Translations under genes and position numbers: made by a program
From: Rhizophagus clarus
Taxonomy: Eukaryota; Glomeromycota; Glomeromycetes; Glomerales; Glomeraceae
Reading direction: 5' to 3'
NCBI GenBank assembly: GCA_015698045.1
Contig: BLAL01000252.1
Span: forward strand, 806,001-870,000
Length of the DNA: 64,000 nt
The notes under the pieces: generated by a model
What the model was told of the DNA's origin: nothing
Database searches by the model: none
Seen by the model: only the letters and a program-made list of their open reading frames with translations
In this document: positions 10,837-22,860 of the stretch, piece after piece
Numbering within the stretch: the first letter of the stretch is position 1
How the letters are laid out: each line of letters starts with the position of its first letter

Positions 10837-13800
10837 TTATGAACCTTTTTGATTATTATATTTACTTTTTGATGTTATACAATTTTTATTTGTTGCCATT
10901 TTAAATGAAGAATTATCAAGTATTGTAGTTAGAATTTCCTGTTTTTCTGATAATTTTTTACTTTCCAATTGTTGTTTTTTTTGCCTTGAGTATTTTGTTT
11001 GCTGATAATAAGATTTAAAGTAATACTCCATATTTTCAGATTTACTCAATTTGTCTTTTCTTCTAATGTTGTTAACTTTTTCCCATGCTATTGTTACTAA
11101 AAGTCAGATATACTCTTTAAAATGAATAATAAAGGAATCCAATAGTGTAATCATAAATATTGTATTTTTTGTTTCTGTAAATTCAAATAGCTATTTTGCT
11201 AAATTAGAAAGATTATTATTAATTTTGGCTATTAAAGCTAATACACAAAAATCAGTAAACTCCCTGCTATTATGATGTATGTCTAGTATCTTGTTTAATT
11301 TTTTATATATATCTATATCTGTACTTTTTTGTTGATTGTTTAATTTTAAAATGGTATGGATAAGATCATTTTGTATTTTTTTTTCTAATTTTTAGCCATA
11401 TTTTCTTATTAGCTTTATACATAATAAAGTGATACCAATCTTTTTTCTTGTTATCATTATATCTGAAACACATAAAATCCTTATATATGTCTAGCTTTCG
11501 CTGGATTAAGATAGAACCCATAGGAAGAATTTTGACAAATAATTTAATAATAAATATTAAATGCCAATATTTTTTTTACTGAAATACAATTAAACCCTTT
11601 ATATTTATGAATTAAATTCCAAGTTATATTCTATGCAATTGATTTTGATGATTTTTTTTCATTTGTCTTTAATTATGACCATTTTACTACCACTTTAGTA
11701 TTTATTAGAATTTTAATGAATTTTCTTAAGTTGTATTCAATTGGAACATTCTTTTATACTAAAAAAAATCTCACTATTCTATTACTGTAATTGAATCTGT
11801 TATTAAAGTAATTGCTGATACTACTTGCATTTTTAGCCAGCTTGTCTGCTATTTCATTCATTTTGTCTTCATTATGTCTCTTAACTTTCACTAACTCTAA
11901 ATCCATCTTTCTTTCTTGTAAAATAATATTAATCTTTAGTAGAATTAATAAGTTTGTTTGTTTCAACAGTTTTTTGCCTGATTTGTTATATTAGTTGTTA
12001 ATCATTTAAATAGTACTTTGGCTATTTGTATATATTTTAATCTTTGCATCTGTAGTGCTGGTGAGTAAGGTTATAAATATAACTACTAATTCTGATCTTA
12101 TTGATGAAGGCCATAGTGATAAGTTGGCTTAAGCTGATAAAGAAAGTTCATTATTGATACAAAATGCAGCTTTCATATTTGTATATATTAGGTTAGTGTC
12201 TTGTGTATCTGCTGATGTAGAAAAGTTTGTTGTAAAAGATCTATTTGTATAATATTCTACAGTTATTCTCTCTGTTAGAGCTTTTCTTATTTCTATTAGT
12301 CTTATTTCGAGGTTATCATCTTCTATCTATCTGTGGATCCATATATGATATATCCTGTATTAAGAGAAGAATAATTAAAGGATTTAAAGTTATTTCTGTT
12401 ATCCTATCTATAGTTATTAGAATGACAATTTGTTGATTTGGATATAATCATTTAGTGGAAAACCACTATTCATAAGTACTATTAGAATTTTTATCTATTA
12501 TTACCATATTGCAACATTCAGCTAGTTTCGTATTCTCTATATTTTGCCATTTGATGATTCTATTATTGTTGCATTCCAACTAATAGGACATTAAGATTTT
12601 GTTTAGTTGATAGCTTATTTTACAGATTTTGCCTATTGTTCAAATGTTTGTATTTACAGCTATTAGTTCTTACACAAAAATTATTTACAGCTGTTGGTTC
12701 TTACACAAAAATTATTTGTTTATGATAAATATCTAGTATGATATTTTGCAAAAAATACTAGTAATTAACTCTAGTTTATTAGATACTATTATATTGTTTG
12801 TTCTAAATATGCATAGATGAATCACATTATGATACTATCTGGCTACTCTTTCTTGTGCAAAAAGTAATGCTAATCTTTAGTATTGTTTTCATGCCATGAT
12901 ATATATGCCTCTAATAAATAATTGATCTATATAGTAAATTGAATAGTGTGCACTTTGATTAATCTAGTATACATATTTCGTGAGATAAAATTGTTTAAAA
13001 AAGTTTAAAATTGGCTTCCTTTCTTCTATAACACTCCAAGTTATTCTCTTAATTGAATCTACCTTCATAGAAATATCTAGCGCTTTGGTTATTAATAATG
13101 CGTTAAATGATACATTTTTTTGCACTTATAATTTAGTCCAGGACATATTGAGTTTGTAATAAGCGATTTGAATTATGCATCTCTTAGTTTTATTTGTGTG
13201 GATGTTGATGCATGTGATGCACTGTTCAGTCTAATTGTTAGTTCTGTTATGGTGTTAATGCAATATTGTTTTATAAATGTTTCATACCAAATCCTTTTTC
13301 ATGAAATAGTAATGACAATAGTGTATTTTTGGGAAGTTTCAGCCAGTTCTTGACTAATTTTATTGTCAGGACAAATATTTGGTTCAAATTCTGTTCTGAT
13401 AGTATCATAATTTGAGCTGTGTATATTATTAGTACTCTATTGATTAGATAAATGCATTAACCTGCTATGATAAATTTTTACAGATTGTATTGCAGAAGTT
13501 ATTAACTATAGACAACCTTTACATCCATCATCGTCTACTCAGCTTGTTAAAAAACTATACCCCCAAGGTATCTTATTTCTTGGTTTATGGTCTAGATTTT
13601 AGATCGGTCTCATTCTAGTTCAATGACTTATGCGGGCTGTTCAACTGTTAGGTTAATGATTATTAGCTCTGATTTCTTAGTATTAATATCAATATTGTTA
13701 ATCTAGTAAAACTCATTTGCTATGTTTACTATCTTTTGCATCCTGGTCTTTGACAATTCTAAGAACACCGTGTCATTCATATAAGTGCATATAGAGACCT

Positions 13801-14280
13801 GAAGCTTATATTGCATCCATATAGTAGGATTGTTAATATTATTTGGCCAAAAAATTTCCATTTCATATTTGTTATCTTTAGTTTGTTAAATTTCCAATAG
13901 AAGAAGATTGTAGAAGATTCTTTAGAGTAATAAAGAAATCATGTCATCCTGATCAATACCATTATTGCTGATAAACCTGTCACTAAGTCCATATGCTATA
14001 ACTATTCATAATACTCAATATTCGAAAAGAGCAATGATCTATTCTACGAGTATATGCAATATATCAATTTGTAGCAATGCGTATTTTAGCAATTCTAGTC
14101 TAACTAAATTAAACGCTTTTTTCATATCTTATGTGAGGATCTATAGCTTCTTTTTATTTTTTCTGGTATTCTTGATAAAGTTATTAATCAAGTGTATAGA
14201 TTCATTTGTGCTTTCACCTAGTAGACCATAACAATCATACCCTTGTTTTTATTATATTACTAGAAAAATTCATTAAGCAA
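10837..14280 (-). mobile_element. LINE relic with reverse transcriptase and RNase H
   Basis: Minus-strand translation shows ordered non-LTR parts broken by many stops. Reverse transcriptase motif A (DMKKAFNLVRLELLKYAL) is near 14,110. Motif B (GLSDRFISNNGIDQDDMIS) is near 13,970. The catalytic box appears as YMNDTVFLELSKTRMQKI near 13,770, where active enzymes have YxDD. RNase H follows at about 12,250-11,760 (YTDRS, IRSELVVI, YTNSQ for YTDSQ, VKVKRHNEDKMNEIADKLAK). A tail at 11,500-10,840 contains FMCFRYNDNKKKDWYHF. Two catalytic Asp are replaced by Asn, and the element is long dead. Its 5' end is not defined and may be truncated near 14,280. Confidence 0.75.
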
Positions 14281-14832
14281 CTTAGTTATCATATAAAGTT
14301 AATATATTTCATCACTAAATTAGAATCTTAAATATATATAGAAGTTAGAAAATATTAAAATTTTTTACTAATAATTATATACAAGAGTTTTTAATAAAAT
14401 TAATACATAAAATTTATATCTAATTTCAAATAATTAAAAAAAATAAATAAATAAATTTCTTGATTTTATTATTATATAATTTTTATTATATAGTTTAATT
14501 ATATTTTTTTGCTTAAAATAATTATAATAATAACTTTTATTTTGTTTTAATTTTTACTAGTTAAAATCAATTATATATTATTTTTAAATCTCTTTACAAC
14601 TATTTTATAATTAAATTAAATAAAATAAAAATACAGATTAATTAAATATTTAATTATTTATTATATAAATATAATACAATTAATTTTCTTTAACTACACC
14701 TTTTATAAATATACTTTATCTTTAAGTATATTCTAAAGTTTAGTACCAAATTTAGGATTTAATAATTAAATTCATTCTTTTTATTTATAATATATAGTAA
14801 ATTTCTAAACCATCTATATTAAAATATGTAAT
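14281..14832. other. AT-rich spacer between two retroelement relics
   Basis: A/T-rich sequence without a plausible reading frame. It lies between the 5' limit of the LINE relic and the poly(A) end of the retroposon copy that follows. It is perhaps decayed non-coding LINE sequence. Confidence 0.4.
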
Positions 14833-14841
14833 AAATAATAG

Positions 14842-16897
14842 TTTTTTTTTTTGATTAAAACAAATGCATACTTTATTAACATCGTATCCAAAAAAATACA
14901 AAACATAATAACTATATACCATTTCATCTACCCATGCTGTAGCAACAAGTGACAAGTACCTGTCATGACCAACTATAATAACCTATTTTCAACAAGGTAA
15001 TAGAAAGTCTAATTATAGATTAAAGAAATAAGGGAAATGAAGAGAAAAAAAAAGAAATATACTAGAAAAATAACAAAATATAAACAAAAAATATGAATAA
15101 ATCTAAAAAGATTCCTAAATTAAAAGCTGTTAAATTAAACTAACTAATTGTTCCAAAATGGCCTTCAGTCCTGCAATTAATTTATTCACATCTGACCTAT
15201 TGGACTGGTTTGTCTTGAGTTGGAAGTTTTTCTTGGTAGATGAACCAGAGTTCCTGTTATTATTATCTTTCTTATTTTGATTATGAAATCTGTGATTACC
15301 TAAAAAATGTTTGGAATTAGTATTCGAATGAGAAGCAGCTTTAGATGCTTTATTTGAGTTTTCTGCATTGTCAAATCTAGCAGTACGACATTTCTAAAAG
15401 CCAAATCTTGAAGTGGAATAACGATACCATGAAAGATTAACATTATTCTAAAGTTGCGGGCTGTTTATATATTTTGAAACTTGATCCCATGTTGTGAAAT
15501 AGCTGATCAACTTTCTAGCTCCTGATACTTCTTTGATAATTTTAAAAGATTTCATTCCACTAGCAGTAATAAAAGAGCTAGGGACACAATCGGGAAAGAG
15601 AGAGAATTCAGTTATATCGTCTGAAATATTGTTAATGACTGCCTGGAATTTTTCATGCTGTTTTCTTTCTGCAAGATTCCACAAAGCTAAAAACTATCTA
15701 ACTAGGATACTTTTTAGTTCAACAGTCCATTCATCTCCATTATATGCTTTTAGACATTTATGATTTGGTATCAATCTCACTCTAGTTGAGAGGTATTTTT
15801 TATGCATCCTAGTACTGATTGATACTATCTTTTCCCAGAAACTAAAGTTCCCAAGAAGAGTATAACTGTCCTATTTGACCAGTATATCATATACTATCAA
15901 GTCCAACAGCTATGCCTGTTCTTTTTGCTGAGGATAATAACTAGTAAGGACAAGGTTAGATTTGTCAAAATTGTCTGTTAAGTAATCTTGTTTTCTCTTT
16001 TGCCTTTATCATTTATGGAATCCTCTGAAAATTTAATCATATCCTCACTACTCTTCAAAGTAATCTTAGAAGAAGAAAGTTTACTGTTACTGAAAGTAAC
16101 CACTTGTGATCCAGAGGGTGTATTCTTAGGTAAGGGACCGCCAGGAGTAATAAAAGGGTTGTTGTCCAGTTGTTGCTGTTATTGTTATCAGAGCTTCTTC
16201 AGCTTCTTCCTAGTAGATTTTTTCTGAGATCTGAAAAGCAGTATAACAAGTGGTGTAATTAGAGTAGGATGATGTAAGGTACTAGATATCTTAATTTCTG
16301 TATTACTTTTAGAGTCATCGAGAATCATTGATTCTGATTGATATCACTGATCTTGCAAAATTTTTTTATTCAGGATAGGCTGATTTTGTTATTATTGCAC
16401 AACTAGTTTACCCTTTCTTCTGCGCATACGTTATGATCATGATAACCTGACCTTTTGACAAAATGCCCTATTATTATTGTAAAGAAATGTAGATAAAAGT
16501 AGAACCATAGAAGCCAGAGTAGGCTATAAGCCTTTATCTGAAGGCTTTAGTGGTTTATAATATAGTGGCTCTATCAGTTGCATAATATCTCTATTTCTGT
16601 TGACATAAGTCTTAAGTTCTTCCTCATTTATATCTATTTATTGAAAAAAATCAAAATCATCTGATATTATGCCGTAAACAGCTTCTTTAATAAGCTTGAA
16701 AATATCATCTTTATATTTTTGAAAGAACAACACTGTATCTTCAAATATAGTTTTTTGGGAGTGTAGAATCCATTTTTGTAGTCTAAAGTGCAGGTTTTCT
16801 GACTGTATAAACAGTTTCTAAACAAAAAATAAAAATTTTTCTTTCTGTCAAAAATTAGTCAACAGATCAACAGGAAAGAGTTTTCTTTTCTAATTTC
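14842..16897 (-). mobile_element. ORF1-type retroposon, copy A, poly(A)-tailed
   Basis: Minus-strand element of about 2.05 kb. It begins GAAAACTCTTTCCTG near 16,880 and ends in AATAAAGTATGCATTTG plus a poly(A) seen as T's at 14,842-14,852. AAATAATAGT occurs just outside both ends (14,833-14,842 and 16,898-16,907) and is probably a decayed target duplication. The protein is broken by stops but clearly the same as copies B, C and D. Pieces are FEDTVLFFQKYKDDIFKLIK, LVVYDI, KKYLSTRVRLIPNHKCLKAY, AERKQHEKFQAVINNISDD, SFKIIKEVSGARKLISYF and, at the end, LIAGLKAILEQLV. The middle has the size and spacing of an RNA-binding RRM fold, which is inference. No reverse transcriptase is included. Confidence 0.7.
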
Positions 16898-16907
16898 AAA
16901 TAATAGT

Positions 16908-17294
16908 TTTTAAGTATAATAAAGTAAATAATAATATAATAAATTAAGAAATTTACTATAAATCATCATTAATATTCATTACCAGTATTATATATTTATT
17001 ATTATTTCTGATTATTTAATTGTTTATTTTTCAAGTAATAACTCTTCCCGCTAATTATTCAGTCCAATTTTTTTGTAATTGAGAATTTTATTTCTTGTAT
17101 AGTTTTCATTATTTCCCATCTAACTAACCCTACCTTTTTGTCATAAAAATGAATTCTACACATATAATTTAGGTTAAGAAAGAGTTGACTTCTTACTTAA
17201 ACATGCAAGTAGTTAGTTTTTTTTCAAGAACTTTTCACAGCTTTACGAAGACATAACTGTGGTCACGCTAATAGCAGCTAACTTATTTGAATAC
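16908..17294. other. spacer and possible 5' part of retroposon copy B
   Basis: AT-rich DNA up to about 17,150. From 17,170 to the MITE insertion a plus-strand frame gives EDITVVTLIAANLFEYLP, which may be the N-terminal part of copy B. No other feature is seen. Confidence 0.35.
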
Positions 17295-17302
17295 CTTCCT
17301 GA

Positions 17303-17750
17303 CAGTGTTGTACACTGGACAGTGTCTGCCAAATTAAGCAGACACAGACATTCCAGGACATATCTGGAATTTTTGTCCGATTACACGTCCCATATTATAA
17401 TTGTTAAGTGGGACATGTCCAGCATTTTCAAGAACTGTCTGGGACAATAATTATATGTCTGCAGGTCTGCGCTAAGTTACAGAAAAATATTAAATATACT
17501 AGTTGATTGCATAAAAAACAAATTTTTTAAAAATATTCTTTTTCCACTAACAAGATACCAGATATGACAAATTGACAATGTTTAATAAATATAAAAACTA
17601 TTTTTTTAAGGATAAGTGCAAAGATTCTGCCTCATTTTTATTCTTGTATTTTCAGACAAAGTGTCTGTGACAGTAAAATATCTGGACACAGACATAGACT
17701 GTCCCATTCTGGACATCCAAAGTCCGCATTCGTGTTCTGTGACAACCCTG
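17303..17750. mobile_element. 448-bp non-autonomous hAT element (MITE)
   Basis: It starts CAGTGTTGTACACTGGACAG and ends with the inverted complement of CAGGGTTGTCACAGAACACG. It is flanked by the 8-bp near-duplicates CTTCCTGA (17,295-17,302) and CTCCCTGA (17,751-17,758). CAGGGTTG-like ends and an 8-bp target duplication are diagnostic of hAT elements. The inside is non-coding. Its base composition, with many GGACA/TGTCC motifs near both ends, differs from the surroundings, as expected for transposase-binding subterminal repeats. Confidence 0.85.
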
Positions 17751-17758
17751 CTCCCTGA

Positions 17759-18845
17759 CTATTGAATAGACATAAATCTCACTAAAGTCAAATCTAAAGC
17801 TTCTACACAATAAATAATAGCAGCGAACATTATAGTTATCCTTTATCATTTTTCTTTTACTGCTTTTTTGAAAACTATCATTTTTCCAATACTCGATCAA
17901 GTTGCATATGACATGGAACAAAAGATAGATGAGATTAACAAAAAGCACCAATCAGCATTACATGAAGTTTTAAATAAAGAAAAATCTAAATACATAGATA
18001 CAGCTAACAATTTACTTAATATGAAAATAGATACTAATAGTACATACTAATTAAAGGCTGTCTTAAGCATATTATCTAGTACTATCTTGTCTAGTTCTGC
18101 TAAATAAATTACCTTCTGAAAATCAGTTTTGATCAAGAACTAGAAGAAAAAATTGAAGTGATAAAAAAAGGCTGCAGAAAAAAATGTTTTTTTAAAGAAA
18201 AATAGCCAACCACAATCTTTGACTACATCACCTGATTCTACCTTTGATGGTTTTCAACTAGTTTCACTAATGCCTATGATATCAGGCTTATCATCTTCTA
18301 AATGTTCTGACACAAGTAATAATAATGTTGCAATATTTACAACCAAAAAGACTAAAGAGAAAGGTAGTCTAGGAGAAAAGAAATTCATTATTACAGGTTA
18401 TCAGTCTGATCCAACTGAATAAAACATCATGCTGAGCCTTGTAGTATATGATATCCCAGCCAAATGGAATAATTATGAACTCCTCGCAGAACTTAACAAG
18501 TGGGAAAAAAGTGGTATTTATCATAGAAAAAATATTTAATGGCAAGAGTTTGACTGATACTCAACTATAATTATCTGAAGACTTACAATTATGGCGATTA
18601 GACAGTTTTCCTCAGATTTATTTCTGTTTACTGATATCCTGCCTCCTGAAGCTTAGCAGAAAAAAAATAGTGTGAAAAGTTTCAGATTGTTATAACTAAT
18701 ATCCCTGCAGATATGATAATAGAAGTATTATTTTTTAATGGTTTATCTAATCAATTTTTAATTAACAGTAACTTATAATTGTTTAAAGTTGTTAAAGAGC
18801 AAAATGGTGCGTGATTACTTATAGGATACTTCACAACTTAGGATG
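17759..18845 (+). mobile_element. ORF1-type retroposon, copy B, truncated
   Basis: Plus-strand relic of the same family as copies A and C. Recognisable pieces are LDQVAYDMEQKIDEINKKHQ (17,880 on), KKFIITGYQSDPTE (18,380), LVVYDIPAKWNNYELLAELN (18,438) and FKVVKEQNGA..LLIGYFTTQDAL ending near 18,845. It breaks off there without the LIAGLKA end or a poly(A), so it is 3'-truncated. Several stops interrupt it. The 448-bp hAT MITE upstream seems to have entered its 5' part. Confidence 0.6.
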
Positions 18846-19236
18846 CGCTTTTCTAATAATATTAGCCAGTTTGAATGTAAATATAATATCTTTTTTGATT
18901 ATAGAATTTTAATCATCTTCTTTTATAATTTTTAAATAAAATTTGGCTTAAAGTACTTTATTGTAGCCTTTTTCATTATTGAATATTGCTTTAATTATGT
19001 TGACTAATTTTTTTTTCTTTCTTCTATGATTAATCTTTAGTAGGCTAGTTTTATGTATTTAAAATTTATATAGTTACTAAAAAATTTACTGATTTCGTAA
19101 GTCTTGTCTACTTTGCATATTGAAGGAAGATTATTATCTTCAGTATAAATGGTAAAAGTTTTAGTTATTAAAATAAATTTAACATCATCATTATTTGAAA
19201 TAATAATAGTTTTGGGTTAATTAATCTTGTTATTAT
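18846..19236 (-). pseudogene. decayed minus-strand ORF, left part
   Basis: Minus-strand pieces such as KFILITKTFTIYTEDNNLPS, ICKVDKTYEISKFFSNYINF and EERKKLVNIIKAIFNNEKGY read as protein with stops. The family is not recognised. The matching right part lies beyond the hAT-like element at 22,284-22,860. It is probably another repeat ORF rather than a host gene. Confidence 0.4.
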
Positions 19237-19959
19237 CTTGTTAGTAGACTGGGATCAGTTTAGTTCAGTTCAGTTTTTGTAAAAACTGATACTGAACTGA
19301 ATTGATTAGTATTAATTACTGAAACTGATTAATAATTACCAAAAACTGAATTGATTTATCAAACATTTTTAATAAAAAAAATGTTTTGTAATATTTAGTA
19401 AAAAAAATGTTTTGCAATATTTAGCAAAAAAAAGTTGCAAAATAATTTTTTCTTATTAAACTATCTATAAAAAATATTTTGCAACATTTTTTAAAAAATG
19501 TTATGAATTATTTTTTAAAAAATGTTATGAATTATTTTTTAAAAAATGTTATGAATTATTTTTTAAAAAATATTATGAATTATTTTTTATATTAAATTGT
19601 TTTATAAAAATATTTCACAACATTTTTAAATAAAAAGAAAAATAATGTTGCTTCTATATTAAATTTCTTATATAAAAAATATTTTGCAATGTTTTTTACA
19701 AATTTCATAAAAATAACATTGCAAAACATTATTTTTTATATTAAATTATCTATGTAAAAACATTTTGCAATATTTTTTATAATTTTTACAAAAATAATAT
19801 TGCAAAACATTATTTTTATACAATTAACTTTCTCTATAGTCACATATTTGGGACAGTCTATATTTGGTGATTACGATGAGATGTGATTATAAGCAATAAA
19901 ATCTTATAATTAAATCAGTAATTTTGGCTAAAATTATAAATTGTAATAATTTTGGTTAA

Positions 19960-21850
19960 ATATTCATATCATAATAATTTTGTCAATATTATTCCAATTA
20001 TTATGGATTTATAACCATTAGATTCCTCATGATAAGACAATTCTAACAAGTCTAAGATCATTAAAATCTGATCACTAGAACCTGTAATAATTAAAATACA
20101 GTGAAAATATTTAATATTACGTGAATTTTACATAAAAAATGTTAATCTGATCTTTAAAATCGAATTTCTCAGTCAATATTAATCCAATCATTATAAAATT
20201 ATTACCATTAGCTTCCTTTTGATAAGACGATTCTAATGAACCTAAGATTATTAAAATCTGATTACTAGAACCTGTAATAATTAAAAGAGTAAATTTATTT
20301 AACATACTCTGCGTTGTAATGCACTTCCTATCATATGATAAATTTTATTGGCTGTGGTTTAATTTAGATTATCATTAAAAATCTAATAAATTTAATAGTA
20401 CACAAATCTTTATTACATAATTTTACAATTAATTTTAAAATAATAAACTAAAATTTATAATATTATGTACTTATGTTGATTGGCTAATTTATAAAAATAT
20501 TGACTGGTTAATGTATTGCAATAATTTTCTATACAAAAAAAATAACAAAATTTATTATATTAAACTATAACTTTATTCTTTTAAACCCTGTTTATCAAAA
20601 GTAATATTTTTTACAATTATTTATCTTTAACATAGCTAGTAATAATAATAATGATACAAAAAAGAAAAGCCTAACAATTATGATAATAAGAGAGAAAAAT
20701 AATGGAAATAATATTAGAAACAAATAATTGGAGATAACGAAGATGATAAAAGACAAAAGATATAGTAAAAAAAAGAAAGATAGTGAACAGAATCAAAAAC
20801 AAAAGAAAATAGGGACAAAATGAAAAGGAATAGAAATGAAAATAAAAAGATAATAGGAGAGGCAAAAAAAAAGAAAAGATGACAAGAAGGAAACAAAAAA
20901 ATGAAAGGATAACAAAAAGCAGATGAACAAAATGAAAGGGTGATAAAAAACAAAAAGATGATAAGAAAGGAATAAAAAAATGAAAAAATGATGAGATGAC
21001 AAGAATAAAATGATGATAAAAATAAAATAATGATAAGTATGAAATGATAAAGATGAAATGATAATTGATGATGAGAACAAAATGATAATTGATGGTGAAG
21101 ACGAAACAATAATTGGTGATGAGGACAGATGAATCAATATTGAAAAAAGATAAGAAAAAAATGCCATACCTGAAATATCTTCAGAGACATCTGAAAATAA
21201 AAAGGTAAAAGTTATTTCTTTTTTTTTATTAATCTCATTTAAGAACATTTTATTAACTTTTTTTTATAGAAGCACCTCCTAAAGACTTCTGAAGACAAAA
21301 AAGTAGGATTTATTTCATTTTTTCATTAATTTTGTTTAAGAACATTTCTAACATTTCTTTATTAGTTTTTTTTTATAAAAACGTCTTTTGAAGACAAATG
21401 AACTCCTGAAAATGAAGAACAATAAAAAAAGCAATAGAAAATAATAAAATAATAAGAAGACTTACTCAGTTTATTAAAAATAAAATAATAAAATAATGAA
21501 AAGTTGCAACAGCTTAAGATTATTTTGATTATTTGATAAATAAATAAAAATAATTAAATATGTAATAAGGGGTGTGTTATAATGCAGGAGTGTTTTATAT
21601 AAATTATTTCTAATTAAAATACAGTCAAAATATTTAATGTTATGCAAATTTTACATATAAAAAATGCTGATTTGATCTTTAAAATTGAATTTCTTGATCA
21701 ATATTGATCCAATCATTATAAAATTACTACCATCTGATTCTTCTCAATAAGACGAATCTAATGAGCTAAAAATTATTGAAATCTGATCATTAGAATCCAT
21801 AGTAATTAAAATACAGTCAAAATATTTAATATTACATAAATTTTACATGT
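19960..21850. repeat. three dispersed copies of a ~120-bp internal repeat
   Basis: A block containing CCAATCATTATAAAATTA, a run like CCATTAGCTTCCTTTTGATA, then GATTATTAAAATCTGATTAC and AGAACCTGTAATAATTAAAA appears at about 19,980-20,120, 20,165-20,290 and 21,690-21,840 in the same orientation. All lie inside the 3.0-kb hAT-like element. No coding potential is seen. Confidence 0.7.
20650..21500. repeat. low-complexity purine-rich block
   Basis: The plus strand is nearly all A and G with short motifs such as GATGATAAAAAT, AAATGAAAGG and AGAAAAAAA. Read in reverse it gives long open frames rich in F, L, S and I. These are composition artefacts, not genes. The block belongs to the inside of the 3.0-kb hAT-like element. 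Confidence 0.7.
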
Positions 21851-22283
21851 ATATAAAATTTTTAAAAAAAGATATAATAGTGACTATAGGTAGTTTGTAA
21901 CTATAAATGATAGTTTTTATATATGAAAATTTGGGACTCAACTAAGGTGACTATATAGGGTAATGTGACTGTAATGGAGATGACTATAAAGAAAGTTAAC
22001 TGTATCAAATCATTTATATAAAAATATTTCGCAATGTTTTTTACAAGTTTTGCAAAAAATATTTTGTATCATTTTTTTAAATAGATTATCTGTAAAAAAT
22101 ATTTTGCAATATATATTATTTAATAAAAAATGTTTTTTTTTATAAAAAAAAATGTTAGTTCAGTAAATCACAAAACTAATACTAAAACTGAAAGATTTAT
22201 TATAAAACTAAAACTGCTTTGATACTAAAACTGATTAGTACAGTTTAGTAATTACTGAAGCTAATTAGAGCCCTACTTGTTAG

Positions 22284-22860
22284 GCATTCATATTTTGATC
22301 AACATCCATGAAAAAGGTGGATTTGTTATGATTAATTTTCTGATCTTGTCCTTTTTTAATTATTGTATCAATCCAGATTTGCTAATTATTTTAAATAGGT
22401 AGATCAATAATTATGGTATTTTCATTAAAGTTTGAAGTATAACAAGTAAAAGTAGTTTTCTTTCTAATTTGTATATTAATTTGTTTCATAGTTGTTAGAT
22501 TAATATACAGTTTGAAAACTGGTTGATCTGTATTATCTTTAAATGAACTGTTTTTTTATTATTGAAAAGGTCATTTGTGAGAGAGTGTTCAGATTCTAAG
22601 TTAGAGATAAAGGCAGTTTTCTTAGCTATAGCAAATTCTTTTGCTTCAGTAATTTTGGAGTTTTTTGCTATAATTTTTTTTTTAATAGTGACAAAAAGTC
22701 TTCCAGTTAGAGAAGCATTATATTTTGTCTTAATTAAAGTTTTAGAAAAGAAATTTCAAGTCAGAATCATTATGTTAGATTTCTCGTCTAGTATAATTTT
22801 TTTGGGTTGAGTAATTTGATTTTTTCTAGAATTCTGAGTAATTCTTCATTTAGTTAACAT
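22284..22860 (-). pseudogene. decayed minus-strand ORF, right part
   Basis: The minus strand has pieces such as ASLTGRLFVTIKKKIIAKNS, KITEAKEFAIAKKTAFISNL and KNSSFKDNTDQPVFK with stops. It ends at the 8-bp duplication of the hAT-like element, and the same kind of sequence resumes at 19,236. The insertion therefore seems to have split one older repeat ORF of unknown family. Confidence 0.4.

Larger units (their letters stand above)
19245..22275. mobile_element. 3.0-kb non-autonomous hAT-like element with long degenerate inverted ends
   Basis: The flanks carry a perfect 8-bp duplication, CTTGTTAG (19,237-19,244 and 22,276-22,283). The right end reads inward TAGGGCTCTAATTAG, a hAT-type terminus, and the left end reads TAGACTGGGATCAGTTTAG. 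Beyond these, both ends keep a mirrored run of about 200 bp made of TTCAGT/AACTGA and ATGTTTTGCAATATTT motifs. The inside has no transposase: it holds three copies of a ~120-bp repeat and an 850-bp purine-rich block. The minus frames in that block are low-complexity shadows. The outer motifs have diverged, so it is old. Confidence 0.7.

Noticed and set aside
20671-21248. Minus-strand frames of up to 151 codons rich in F, L, S and I
   Set aside because: They are the reverse of a purine-only block, overlap each other in several frames, and show no domain. Composition artefact.
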